From Micromonospora sp. BL4 (lineage in GTDB: Bacteria > Actinomycetota > Actinomycetes > Mycobacteriales > Micromonosporaceae): a DNA stretch of 64,000 nt. This document shows positions 8,935 through 15,864 of this stretch, in pieces (position 1 is the first letter of the stretch; the number at the start of each line of letters is the position of its first letter). The DNA lies in NCBI RefSeq assembly GCF_003667505.1, contig NZ_RCVJ01000136.1, positions 45,574 through 109,573 of the forward strand, written 5' to 3'. The position numbers were made by a program, and so were the translations under genes. Below the pieces are notes generated by a model. It saw only the letters and a list, made by a program, of their open reading frames with translations. It searched no databases and had not been told where the DNA came from.

Positions 8935-9160
8935 GGCCCTCCTTGATCGGTTGGTTGCGGCGCCGAGGCGGGCGGGTCGGTCGGTACGACCGCGCGTCCG
9001 TACCGACCGGAGCCCAGCACCCACCCTGGGCCTGCTTCCTGCTCGCTCGCCGCTAGGCGGCCGAGTCACGTGTTCGGCGTCGGAGCAGCGCGCGTCGGCC
9101 ATGAACTCTGGTATCCGCGCCGGCGGTAACCGCTGCTCCGACGAAGTCAGGGACCTCAGT

Positions 9161-9271
9161 GCCTAGCTGGGGTCTTTCTCGCCTTCGCTCCCTACCGGCA
9201 TTGCTGGTAAAGTCACCGTTGCCCTTGAAGTTCTCCTGGCTGCCGTGATCAGATGTGTGGGCCTAGCTGGG
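9161..9271. promoter_or_regulatory. Two direct repeats GCCTAGCTGGG, likely GntR operators
   Basis: The identical 11-mer GCCTAGCTGGG occurs at 9161-9171 and 9261-9271, exactly 100 bp apart, in the 347-bp spacer between the divergent 8934 ORF and the GntR gene at 9282. The second copy overlaps the ribosome-binding region of the GntR gene (GGGAG, then ATG). This arrangement fits autoregulation by the GntR protein and control of the divergent operon. That binding is inferred. Confidence 0.4.
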
Positions 9272-9281
9272 AGTACTTCGC

Positions 9282-9536
9282 ATGCCCGCACCACGAAAGT
9301 TCGAGCCGCACTACCGGCGAATCATCGCCGACATCAGGGAGCGCGTCACCTCCGGCGAGTGGCCGCCCGGCCACAAACTGCCGTCCACCAAGACGCTGGC
9401 CGAGATGTACGAGGTGGGCAGCCAGTCGACTGTTCGGCAGGCCGTGACCATTCTCATTGAGACCGGAGAGCTGTACGGCCACCAGGGATTAGGCGTTTTC
9501 GTCGCCGACCGGGCCGGCAGACAGTCAGAAGGCTGA
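9282..9536 (+). CDS. Short GntR-family transcriptional regulator
   Basis: 84 aa, essentially a lone GntR winged helix: FEPHYRRIIADIRERVTSGE, WPPGHKLPSTKTLAEMYEVG, SQSTVRQAVTILIETGEL, then the wing YGHQGLGVFVA. It lacks a C-terminal effector domain, as do the KorSA-type regulators of Streptomyces and Micromonospora integrative elements. GGGAG lies about 9 nt before ATG 9282. It is divergent from the small-ORF operon at 8934, and an 11-bp repeat overlaps its translation start. It probably represses transfer or replication genes of the element whose remnants surround it. Confidence 0.8.
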   Translation: MPAPRKFEPHYRRIIADIRERVTSGEWPPGHKLPSTKTLAEMYEVGSQSTVRQAVTILIETGELYGHQGLGVFVADRAGRQSEG

Positions 9537-9583
9537 GCGAGAACTCTCCTCTCAGCGGGCCTCCGAGCTCACGGCTGCTGCGG

Positions 9584-9880
9584 TCAGCTACCTCGAACTG
9601 CCGCCGCCCGCCAGCGAGGGCAGACCTCACGAAGCACGCAGGCACCGCGGTTGGGAATTCCGGCACCGCACCAACGCCAACGCCACCCGACCAGCCAGGC
9701 GGCGCGCATCAACAGGGTCGACTTGCCGGCCCCGGGCGGCGAGTCGACCACCACCCCATGCTGATCACCGGAGCGCAAATCGGCCAGCGCCGCCTTGATC
9801 ACCTGTTCACTACGACCGTGGGCGGTACTTCCAGCCCCGCAAGCATCGATCCCACCTCCCCACAAGGAGTCCCCGGACAC
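9584..9880 (-). pseudogene. Truncated AAA ATPase remnant of an integrative element
   Basis: An ORF of 98 codons containing RSEQVIKAALADLRSGDQHG followed by VVVDSPPGAGKSTLLMRAAW, a clean Walker A motif in a context typical of a several-hundred-residue mobile-element ATPase/helicase. After the P-loop the sequence becomes Trp/Arg-rich and ends without Walker B or any further motif. I interpret it as the 5' end of a deleted gene. No matching 3' part is seen up to 10213. Confidence 0.55.
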
Positions 9881-9947
9881 TACCGGCAGGAGTCCTGCCA
9901 GCGGGCCCTCCGATCCTCTCCGGCAAGCTGGACGAGGTCGGCCGACC

Positions 9948-10034
9948 TCAGGACTCGAACAGCGAAGTTTGCTTGGAGCGACGACTGCTTTGAGCTGGCA
10001 ACATGGACAAGGTCAACCCTGTGAGCTACAGCAG
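9948..10034 (-). other. Degenerate tRNA-like sequence, possible old attachment site
   Basis: On the minus strand the stretch holds GTAGCTCACAGGG, resembling a D-arm, and further on GTTCGAGTCC, resembling a T-loop, at roughly tRNA spacing. The acceptor and T stems do not pair, so it is not a functional tRNA. Integrative elements of this kind insert into tRNA genes, so it could be an attachment-site relic. No identical att repeat was found by eye. Confidence 0.15.
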
Positions 10035-10212
10035 TAGGACCTCCGACGGCTGCTCAAACGAGGCGTCAACTTCCTGCCTATAGAAGGTAGACGTTCCACC
10101 GATGGAAGCGGCAACTCTCCGGGATAGGACACCGCAAGGTTGTCCGACACGAGTGATAGGGATGACGCGTGCAGGAAACATGGTCGCCGCGACGGGGTGC
10201 GCGAGCGTGGCG

Positions 10213-10686
10213 ATGACCAGCGACTCTGGGAGGCCACCCGCTGGTCGGCCTGCTCCATTGAGTGAAGCGGTCTCCAACCAGATGAAGCGAATGCGCCGGG
10301 CCTCCACCAAGCCCGAGCTACTCATCCGCCGAGAACTGCACCGCCGCGGTCTGAGGTTCCGGATCAACCATCCTGCGCTGCCGGGACGACCTGACATCGC
10401 CTTCACCAAAGCACGTCTGGCGGTCTTCGTTGATGGGTGCTTCTGGCACCAGTGTCCGAAGCACGGGATGATGCCGAAGAACAACCGTGAGTGGTGGCAG
10501 GCGAAGCTGCGTCGAAACGTCGAACGGGACCGGGAGAAGGACGCGGCACTGACGGCGCTGGGCTGGCAGGTTCGGCACTTTTGGGAACACGAGGACCCGG
10601 CGGCCGTGGCGGAGGAGTTGGAGCAGACTTGGCGGCATTTGCGGACACCGCCGGCTCCTGTTTCAAGATCACGACGTAGGTTGTGA
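10213..10686 (+). CDS. vsr: Very short patch repair endonuclease (Vsr)
   Basis: 157 aa from the chosen ATG. Vsr nicks DNA 5' of the T in T:G mismatches that arise when 5-methylcytosine deaminates. Visible signatures are MRRASTKPELLIRRELHRRG (N-terminal helix), PGRPDIAFTKARLAVFVDGC with the catalytic Asp, FWHQCPKHG (zinc/active-site His and Cys) and the late FWEHED. The start is uncertain: in-frame ATGs also occur at 10102, 10162 and 10180 and none has a strong ribosome site. It stands upstream of a GHKL ATPase gene and near a convergent C5-cytosine methyltransferase, the usual partner whose mutagenic side effect Vsr corrects. Confidence 0.9.
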   Translation: MTSDSGRPPAGRPAPLSEAVSNQMKRMRRASTKPELLIRRELHRRGLRFRINHPALPGRPDIAFTKARLAVFVDGCFWHQCPKHGMMPKNNREWWQAKLRRNVERDREKDAALTALGWQVRHFWEHEDPAAVAEELEQTWRHLRTPPAPVSRSRRRL

Positions 10687-10689
10687 CAT

Positions 10690-10705
10690 CCTGGTCGTCA
10701 CCAGG
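10690..10705. promoter_or_regulatory. Perfect hairpin CCTGGT-CGTC-ACCAGG
   Basis: A 6-bp perfect stem with a 4-nt loop lies between the Vsr stop (10686) and the GHKL ATPase start (10729). It contains CCTGG and CCAGG, both CCWGG sequences. It may be a weak attenuator, a protein-binding site or a site for the local methyltransferase, whose specificity is unknown. There is no T-run, so a classical terminator is unlikely. Confidence 0.3.
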
Positions 10706-10728
10706 GACGACTTGACGGAGGAGGGCGT

Positions 10729-12033
10729 ATGCCCGGCAAGACGTGGTTCGACGTCGCACCCTCGGCTGCACGCCTGACGAACTCGCTGCGCGACATCGGT
10801 TACGACTTCCCGACCGCAGTGGCGGACATCGTCGACAACAGCATCGCCGCTGGCGCGTCGCGGGTGGAGGTGATGATCGAGTTCGCTGGGTCAAAGACGC
10901 GGGTGTACATCGCTGACGACGGGCGCGGCATGTCTCCCGGAGCGCTGCTCGAGGGACTCCGACTGGGCACACGTCGCACGTACAAGGCGGGCGAACTCGG
11001 CCGCTACGGGCTGGGGCTGAAGACCGCATCCCTCTCCCAGTGCCGCTCGGTGGCTGTGATTTCCCGGAGCACCCCCGACGTCGTGCGGACCTCAGCCCGA
11101 GTCCTCGACCTTGACATCGTCGAGGAGTGGGACCAGTGGGTGGTGGTCGACCCTGGCGCGGATCCGGATGTTGCCAGAGCCCGCCAGTGGCTGGCCGAAG
11201 GGACGGGAACCGTCGTCCTCTGGCGCAACCTCGACCGCGTGCTCCCTGAGAACCGCCCCGAGGGAGGTTGGGCGCGCCGGCGACTGGAAGCGCTGGCGAC
11301 GAAGACAGCGGAACACCTAGGGATCGTTTTCCATCGGTTCCTGGAAGGGGTGGGCGGACTCGCCCCGATCGTCATCACTGTCAACGGCCAGAAGGTACGA
11401 CCGTGGAACCCGTTCGCTCCTGACGAGGACGGTCGTTCTGAGCTGCCCGCACAGCGCTTCGAGGTCGCCGTCGGCAACGTGTCCGGACACGTTGACCTAC
11501 GCCGTTTCATCCTGCCGTCCCGTGACAGGTTCTCCAGTCCTAGCGAATTTGAGCGACTTTCCGGGCCACTGAACTGGAACCGACAGCAGGGGCTCTACGT
11601 CTACCGCGCCGACCGGTTGGTGCAGTGGGGCGGCTGGAATGCCATCCGCGGCATCGACGAGCACACCAAGATGGCCCGGGCTTCGCTCGACTTCAGCACG
11701 GACCTCGACTCCGCCTTCAACATCAACGTCGCGAAGATGCGGGTCTCACTGCCAGCCCAGCTGCGCCAGATGCTGGAGGCGCCGGTCAACGAGCTGTGCC
11801 TCTACGCCAATGACGCCTACCGCAAGAGCGCCCGGGTAAAGGCACGGCCCTTGCCACAGGACCTGAACGCGTCCGCCGACGTCCGGTCGGCCACCCAGGC
11901 GGCGACGACCACCGGGATCGCCCTGAGAGCGGCAGCGATGCAGTCCGGCGAGTGGGCCGCCTGGCAACGAATCGCGGCGACCCTGCGCAAGGACGCCCCT
12001 GAGATCGCCCAGTCGTTGGGATTGGAGCCGTGA
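10729..12033 (+). CDS. GHKL ATPase of the paraMORC/MutL-like type (first copy)
   Basis: 434 aa. The Bergerat ATP-binding fold is visible: N-box AVADIVDNSIAAGA (D33, N37), DDGRGM (63-68) and GRYGLGLKTASLSQ (about 90-105). An S5-like second half follows, including GLYVYRADRLVQWGGWNAIRG. Length and motifs fit the prokaryotic paraMORC group, which gene-neighbourhood work (Iyer, Abhiman and Aravind) linked to restriction-modification loci. Such ATPases are thought to clamp or remodel DNA. GGAGGAGGG precedes ATG 10729. It follows vsr by 42 nt and converges on the methyltransferase with 19 bp between stops. A second related ATPase lies at 14339. Confidence 0.88.
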   Translation: MPGKTWFDVAPSAARLTNSLRDIGYDFPTAVADIVDNSIAAGASRVEVMIEFAGSKTRVYIADDGRGMSPGALLEGLRLGTRRTYKAGELGRYGLGLKTASLSQCRSVAVISRSTPDVVRTSARVLDLDIVEEWDQWVVVDPGADPDVARARQWLAEGTGTVVLWRNLDRVLPENRPEGGWARRRLEALATKTAEHLGIVFHRFLEGVGGLAPIVITVNGQKVRPWNPFAPDEDGRSELPAQRFEVAVGNVSGHVDLRRFILPSRDRFSSPSEFERLSGPLNWNRQQGLYVYRADRLVQWGGWNAIRGIDEHTKMARASLDFSTDLDSAFNINVAKMRVSLPAQLRQMLEAPVNELCLYANDAYRKSARVKARPLPQDLNASADVRSATQAATTTGIALRAAAMQSGEWAAWQRIAATLRKDAPEIAQSLGLEP

Positions 12034-12052
12034 GCCGCTGACGGACCCTGGC

Positions 12053-14071
12053 TCAGAAGAGCCGTAGCGGGTCCGCGCGCGACTCCGAGCAGAGCTTCTG
12101 GAGCGGGCAGGCGTTGCACTCCGGTTCCACCGGTCGGCACAGACTGTTGGCCAGCTCGACCAGCCCCAGATGGGCTCGCCGGGCGTCCGAATCAGCGCCG
12201 ATCATCCGGGCGATCTCCAAGCGGCCGTCGGTGAGCCGGTTCCGACGATCGACAGGATCACCGCTGAAGCGGGCGGCGACCCGGAGTACGCCCTTCGTCA
12301 CAAGAACAGGCTCCTCGGACTCCTCTTCGCTGTGTGCGGGCACCACGAGAATCGCGAGATCGGCCACCGCTTCGGTGAGCCCCGGGACTTGGCGGAGCTG
12401 GTCGTCGTCATGGAGCAGCTCCGGGTTGTCGGCGAGCCGGCCGGCCAGTTCCAAAATCGCCCCGGCTCGGCCCGGCCGCCCAGCCCACTTGCTGATCTCC
12501 AGCAGCTCAGCCTCCGCGAGGACGGTCTCCTGCGGCTCACGCCAGCGGGCCAGGAGTGGCCAGATGAAGCGCACCACCTCAGCCGGCGCGCGGTCCAGAA
12601 GCATTTCGGCCTGAATCACCTGCCAGCGGGTTTCCGCCCTCAGCCACGGAAGGCCGCGGACCACAGCGCTGTCGAACCACGCGGCGAGAAGCGCAGCGAT
12701 GTCCTGCGTCGTCGCGGGCACCGGTCGCGGATCTTCCAGAGCCGCGCGGACAGCGCCGGCGAGGTGCTCTCCCAACAGAGGAGGAACGGCATTACCGATC
12801 TGGCGGAACGCCGCAGACGGTGGCCCGGCGAAGCGGAACCAGTCCGGGAACGTCTGAAGCCGCGCCGCCTCGCGAACCGTGATGGTGCGGTTCTGCCGCG
12901 GATGGATGTACCAGTAGCCGTCCTTGGCGATGTGGGCCGTGATCGTGCGCGACAGATTATTTTCGTCGAGCCGCTTGTACTTGTCGTCGAAGATGTCCTC
13001 GCGGTATCGCTTGACCTCGTCCGGGAGATCCCGGTACCGCGTGGTGGCGTCCATCGCTTCGAAGGCGCGAGCGTCATCTTCGCGGACGGGTCGCGTGATG
13101 TGATCGAAGATCTTGTTTGCGTCGTCCGCAGGCACCGACTTCCGCATGCGCCGTTGAAACTCGCTCTGCGGTCGGTCGTAGTCGGTCCAGCCCTCCGCGC
13201 CGCCCGCCGGCCGCCATCCGCCTTCCACTTCCGGGAGGTCGCCAATGGCATTCCAGACCGTCACCCGCTCGCGCTGTTCCTTTGGCCAGGTGAAGGCCGC
13301 GCCGTCGCGGAGCGCCACCAGGATGAGTCGTTGGCGGAACTGCGGAACGCCGTAGCGGAAGGTCTCCACCGAGCGTTCCTCGACCGAGTAACCGATCGAC
13401 TCCAGCTCATGGACCATAGTCCGGAGGATGAACATCTCCTTGTCCAGTGCCATGTCCGGCACGTTCTCCATGAGAACAGCCTGAGGGCGGGCGATGCGAG
13501 CGATCTCAAGGTAGGAGCGCCACAGGTCCCGGCGCTCGTCGTACGGGTCACGCAGCCCGTGACGGACCCGGTGCCTGATCTTCGAGCGCCCAGCCTTCGA
13601 GAACGGCTGGCAGGGAGGGCCGCCAGCGAGGAGTTCCACTCCCGCCGCCTTGATCAGTTCAGCGACCTGCCGAACCCGCTCTGGATCCCCTAGGTCCCAG
13701 TCGACGCTCATCCCGCCGTGATGATGTCGGTGGGTCTCGATCGCTTCCTCGTCATGGTCGACCGCGATCACGACCTGGTATCCAGCGGCTTCGAGTCCCA
13801 AGCTGAGACCGCCAGCACCGCTGAACAAGTCGGCGGCCAAACGGCCGCCACTGGCCCTGAGCCTTGACACCAAGGAGACGAGCTCCTCGGGCTCCGAGCA
13901 GGCGTCAGGGTGAGGTGCGAGGCGAAGGAAAGGACCGCGAACCAGCTTGACCCCGTACCCACGGCGACGAACAGGGGTGGCGGTGGGCTGGTCTTCAGTG
14001 GTCACGATCAGGCAGGTTACCGCTAGGTCGCCTGTGTCGACGATCGCCCATCCCGACACACCGCGACTCAT
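12053..14071 (-). CDS. DNA C5-cytosine methyltransferase fused to an endonuclease-III-like Fe-S domain
   Basis: 672 aa. Residues about 75-440 form a C5 methyltransferase: motif I DLFSGAGGLSLGLEAAGY, motif IV GGPPCQPFS with catalytic C154, motif VI MENVPD, motif VIII QFRQRLILVA, and motif X RQIGNAVPPLLGEHL. Residues about 455-672 resemble an HhH-GPD DNA glycosylase. The hairpin is LRQVPGLTEAVADLAI, and the last Cys cluster C645-X6-C652-X2-C655-X5-C661 has exactly the endonuclease III [4Fe-4S] spacing. By alignment by eye the catalytic Lys of the hairpin is Ala and the VDTH Asp is not conserved, so the domain is probably non-catalytic. Start ATG 14071 has only a weak AGGA upstream; GTG within the first 25 codons is an alternative. 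Confidence 0.92.
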   Translation of the reverse strand: MSRGVSGWAIVDTGDLAVTCLIVTTEDQPTATPVRRRGYGVKLVRGPFLRLAPHPDACSEPEELVSLVSRLRASGGRLAADLFSGAGGLSLGLEAAGYQVVIAVDHDEEAIETHRHHHGGMSVDWDLGDPERVRQVAELIKAAGVELLAGGPPCQPFSKAGRSKIRHRVRHGLRDPYDERRDLWRSYLEIARIARPQAVLMENVPDMALDKEMFILRTMVHELESIGYSVEERSVETFRYGVPQFRQRLILVALRDGAAFTWPKEQRERVTVWNAIGDLPEVEGGWRPAGGAEGWTDYDRPQSEFQRRMRKSVPADDANKIFDHITRPVREDDARAFEAMDATTRYRDLPDEVKRYREDIFDDKYKRLDENNLSRTITAHIAKDGYWYIHPRQNRTITVREAARLQTFPDWFRFAGPPSAAFRQIGNAVPPLLGEHLAGAVRAALEDPRPVPATTQDIAALLAAWFDSAVVRGLPWLRAETRWQVIQAEMLLDRAPAEVVRFIWPLLARWREPQETVLAEAELLEISKWAGRPGRAGAILELAGRLADNPELLHDDDQLRQVPGLTEAVADLAILVVPAHSEEESEEPVLVTKGVLRVAARFSGDPVDRRNRLTDGRLEIARMIGADSDARRAHLGLVELANSLCRPVEPECNACPLQKLCSESRADPLRLF

Positions 14072-14338
14072 TGCGTCCTGCTGTCAACCCGCCCGTTGAC
14101 CTGAGCAACCAACCATCCGTACGGGTGGAAGCATCGCGGGCAAAAGGCATGTAACACTCGGAAGCACAATAAACGATCTTGACGTCCCGCGTGAGAGGAG
14201 CATCACCTCCCTATACTCGCGCTGTCCGCACCGAGTCCAACGCTGCACCCCCACATCGGTGCGCTGATTCGGTCGGACAGCAACGAACGCAAACTGTGCG
14301 GCGCCCCCGAGCCCCGTGCCCGACTGGAGCGACCTGCT
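14072..14338. promoter_or_regulatory. Divergent promoter region of the methyltransferase and the second GHKL ATPase gene
   Basis: 267 bp without a gene between divergent starts. On the plus strand TATACT (14212-14217) is a plausible -10 element. GGAG CATCAC CTCC (14197-14210) forms a short inverted repeat just before it, which could be a regulator site. No -35 at good spacing is clear. Confidence 0.3.
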
Positions 14339-15817
14339 TTGAGTTACGACATCGCCAACCCGGATCCCGCCGGAACCGTCACCTCTCTGCGGTCCTTCGG
14401 GTACAGCGTCGAGGCCGCCGTGGCGGACCTCGTTGACAACAGCGTCTCGGCCGGCGCCCGGCGTATCGACGTCTACTTCACCTGGGCGGGCCCTGCCTCG
14501 TGGGTGGCGGTCGTGGATGACGGCAGAGGCATGACGACCGAGGACCTTGTCAGCGCGATGACGGTCGCCGCCCGCGGCTCCTTCAAGGCTCGCACATCTG
14601 AGGATCTGGGCCGGTTCGGTATGGGCCTGAAGAGCGCATCGTTCTCGCAGGCCGCCCGACTCACGGTTGCGACAAGCCCCGAGGCCGGCGCAGCTGAAGC
14701 TGTCCGCACCTGGGACCTGGCGGTCGTGTCCGCCACCAGCGAGTGGCGCCTGCTGCACGGCACCGATGACGAAACCGCTGAAACTCTGGCCCGGCTGCGA
14801 CCGGACGGGGGTGTCGGCACAACCGTGATCTGGCGAAGTTTGCACCGGTTCGACGTCGACGGCCTGGCGGTGGAGGACACCCGCGCGCAGAAGCAGTTCT
14901 ACACCGAGGTGACCCGCGTCGAGGAGCACCTCGGTATGGTCTTCGCCCGTTTCCTGACTGGCCGGAACCGGATCACGATGACGGTCAACGGCACTCCGGT
15001 AAAGGCGTGGGATCCGTTTCTGAGCGGCCATCCTTCGGTTCAGCGACTTCCCACCGAAGAGTTGCCCGTCGGTTCGCACACCGTGCGGATCGAGCCGTTC
15101 ATCCTGCCCCATCCCAAGAAGCTCGACTCCGAGCAGCAGGAACAGGCCGCCGGCCCAGCCGGCTGGCTCGACCAGCAAGGGTTCTACGTCTACCGAAGGG
15201 ACCGGCTGATCCTCGCTGGCGACTGGCTCGGCATCCGCGGTTTCCGACGCGACGAGCGGTACAACTTGGCGCGGATAGTGGTGGACGTCCCGGCTGAGGC
15301 GGACGCCGAATGGGCTATCGACGTGCGAAAGTCGACGGCAGTGCCTCCGGTAGGTGTTCGACGCCATCTCCAGCGCATCGGCACAGCGACCCGCAGCAGG
15401 GCCGCCGAGGTGCTCAGCCATCGTGGTCGGATCGCTGCCCGGGAGCACGGCGCCGAGTTCATCTACGCCTGGCGGGTGGACAAGCGCGACGGCAGCATCC
15501 GGTGCCGCATCAACCGCGACCATCCGCTGGTGCGGGAGGTGATGCAGGGCGGCCCCGATGCCGCTGTCGACGCCAAGGCGCTGATCAGGCTGCTTGAAGA
15601 GACCGTCCCAGTGGCCGCGCTGCGGATCATGCACGACGGTGACGTGGCGGACGACCCCGAGCCTTTCCTCGGAGCGGCACCCAAGGAAGTGGGCGACGTG
15701 GCGAACCGCATCTACGCCGCGTTCGTCGCCCAGGGCCGCACCCCTCGCGAGGCGAAGGAGCGCCTCGCGCTCATGCCGCCCTTCGACCAGTTCGACGGCT
15801 TCTGGCAACAACGCTGA
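14339..15817 (+). CDS. GHKL ATPase of the paraMORC/MutL-like type (second copy)
   Basis: 492 aa. N-box AVADLVDNSVSAGA (D33, N34), VDDGRGMT (60-66) and GRFGMGLKSASFSQ give a complete Bergerat ATP site. The transducer-like part includes DQQGFYVYRRDRLILAGDWL, matching GLYVYRADRLVQWGGW in the 10729 gene, so the two are paralogues. Start is TTG 14339, with GGAG about 9 nt upstream; no better ATG or GTG precedes the N-box. The Z1 gene starts 47 nt downstream, so this ATPase heads the plus-strand block GHKL-Z1-PD-(D/E)XK-AIPR. A role as DNA clamp or sensor is inferred from the family. Confidence 0.88.
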   Translation: MSYDIANPDPAGTVTSLRSFGYSVEAAVADLVDNSVSAGARRIDVYFTWAGPASWVAVVDDGRGMTTEDLVSAMTVAARGSFKARTSEDLGRFGMGLKSASFSQAARLTVATSPEAGAAEAVRTWDLAVVSATSEWRLLHGTDDETAETLARLRPDGGVGTTVIWRSLHRFDVDGLAVEDTRAQKQFYTEVTRVEEHLGMVFARFLTGRNRITMTVNGTPVKAWDPFLSGHPSVQRLPTEELPVGSHTVRIEPFILPHPKKLDSEQQEQAAGPAGWLDQQGFYVYRRDRLILAGDWLGIRGFRRDERYNLARIVVDVPAEADAEWAIDVRKSTAVPPVGVRRHLQRIGTATRSRAAEVLSHRGRIAAREHGAEFIYAWRVDKRDGSIRCRINRDHPLVREVMQGGPDAAVDAKALIRLLEETVPVAALRIMHDGDVADDPEPFLGAAPKEVGDVANRIYAAFVAQGRTPREAKERLALMPPFDQFDGFWQQR

Positions 15818-15864
15818 CGGCCCTACCGCCGCCGACCGCACATCAGATCAACGGGGAGGGCCAC

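Noticed and set aside
9948..10034. Functional tRNA gene
   Set aside because: D- and T-loop-like words occur, but the acceptor and T stems do not pair.
12053..12700. Active T:G mismatch glycosylase at the methyltransferase C-terminus
   Set aside because: The Fe-S cysteines are present but the catalytic Lys and Asp positions appear substituted, so activity is not supported.
14084..15841. Long minus-strand frame (585 codons) opposite the second GHKL gene
   Set aside because: The plus strand carries a full Bergerat ATPase; the opposite frame has no recognisable motif and is a GC-rich shadow.
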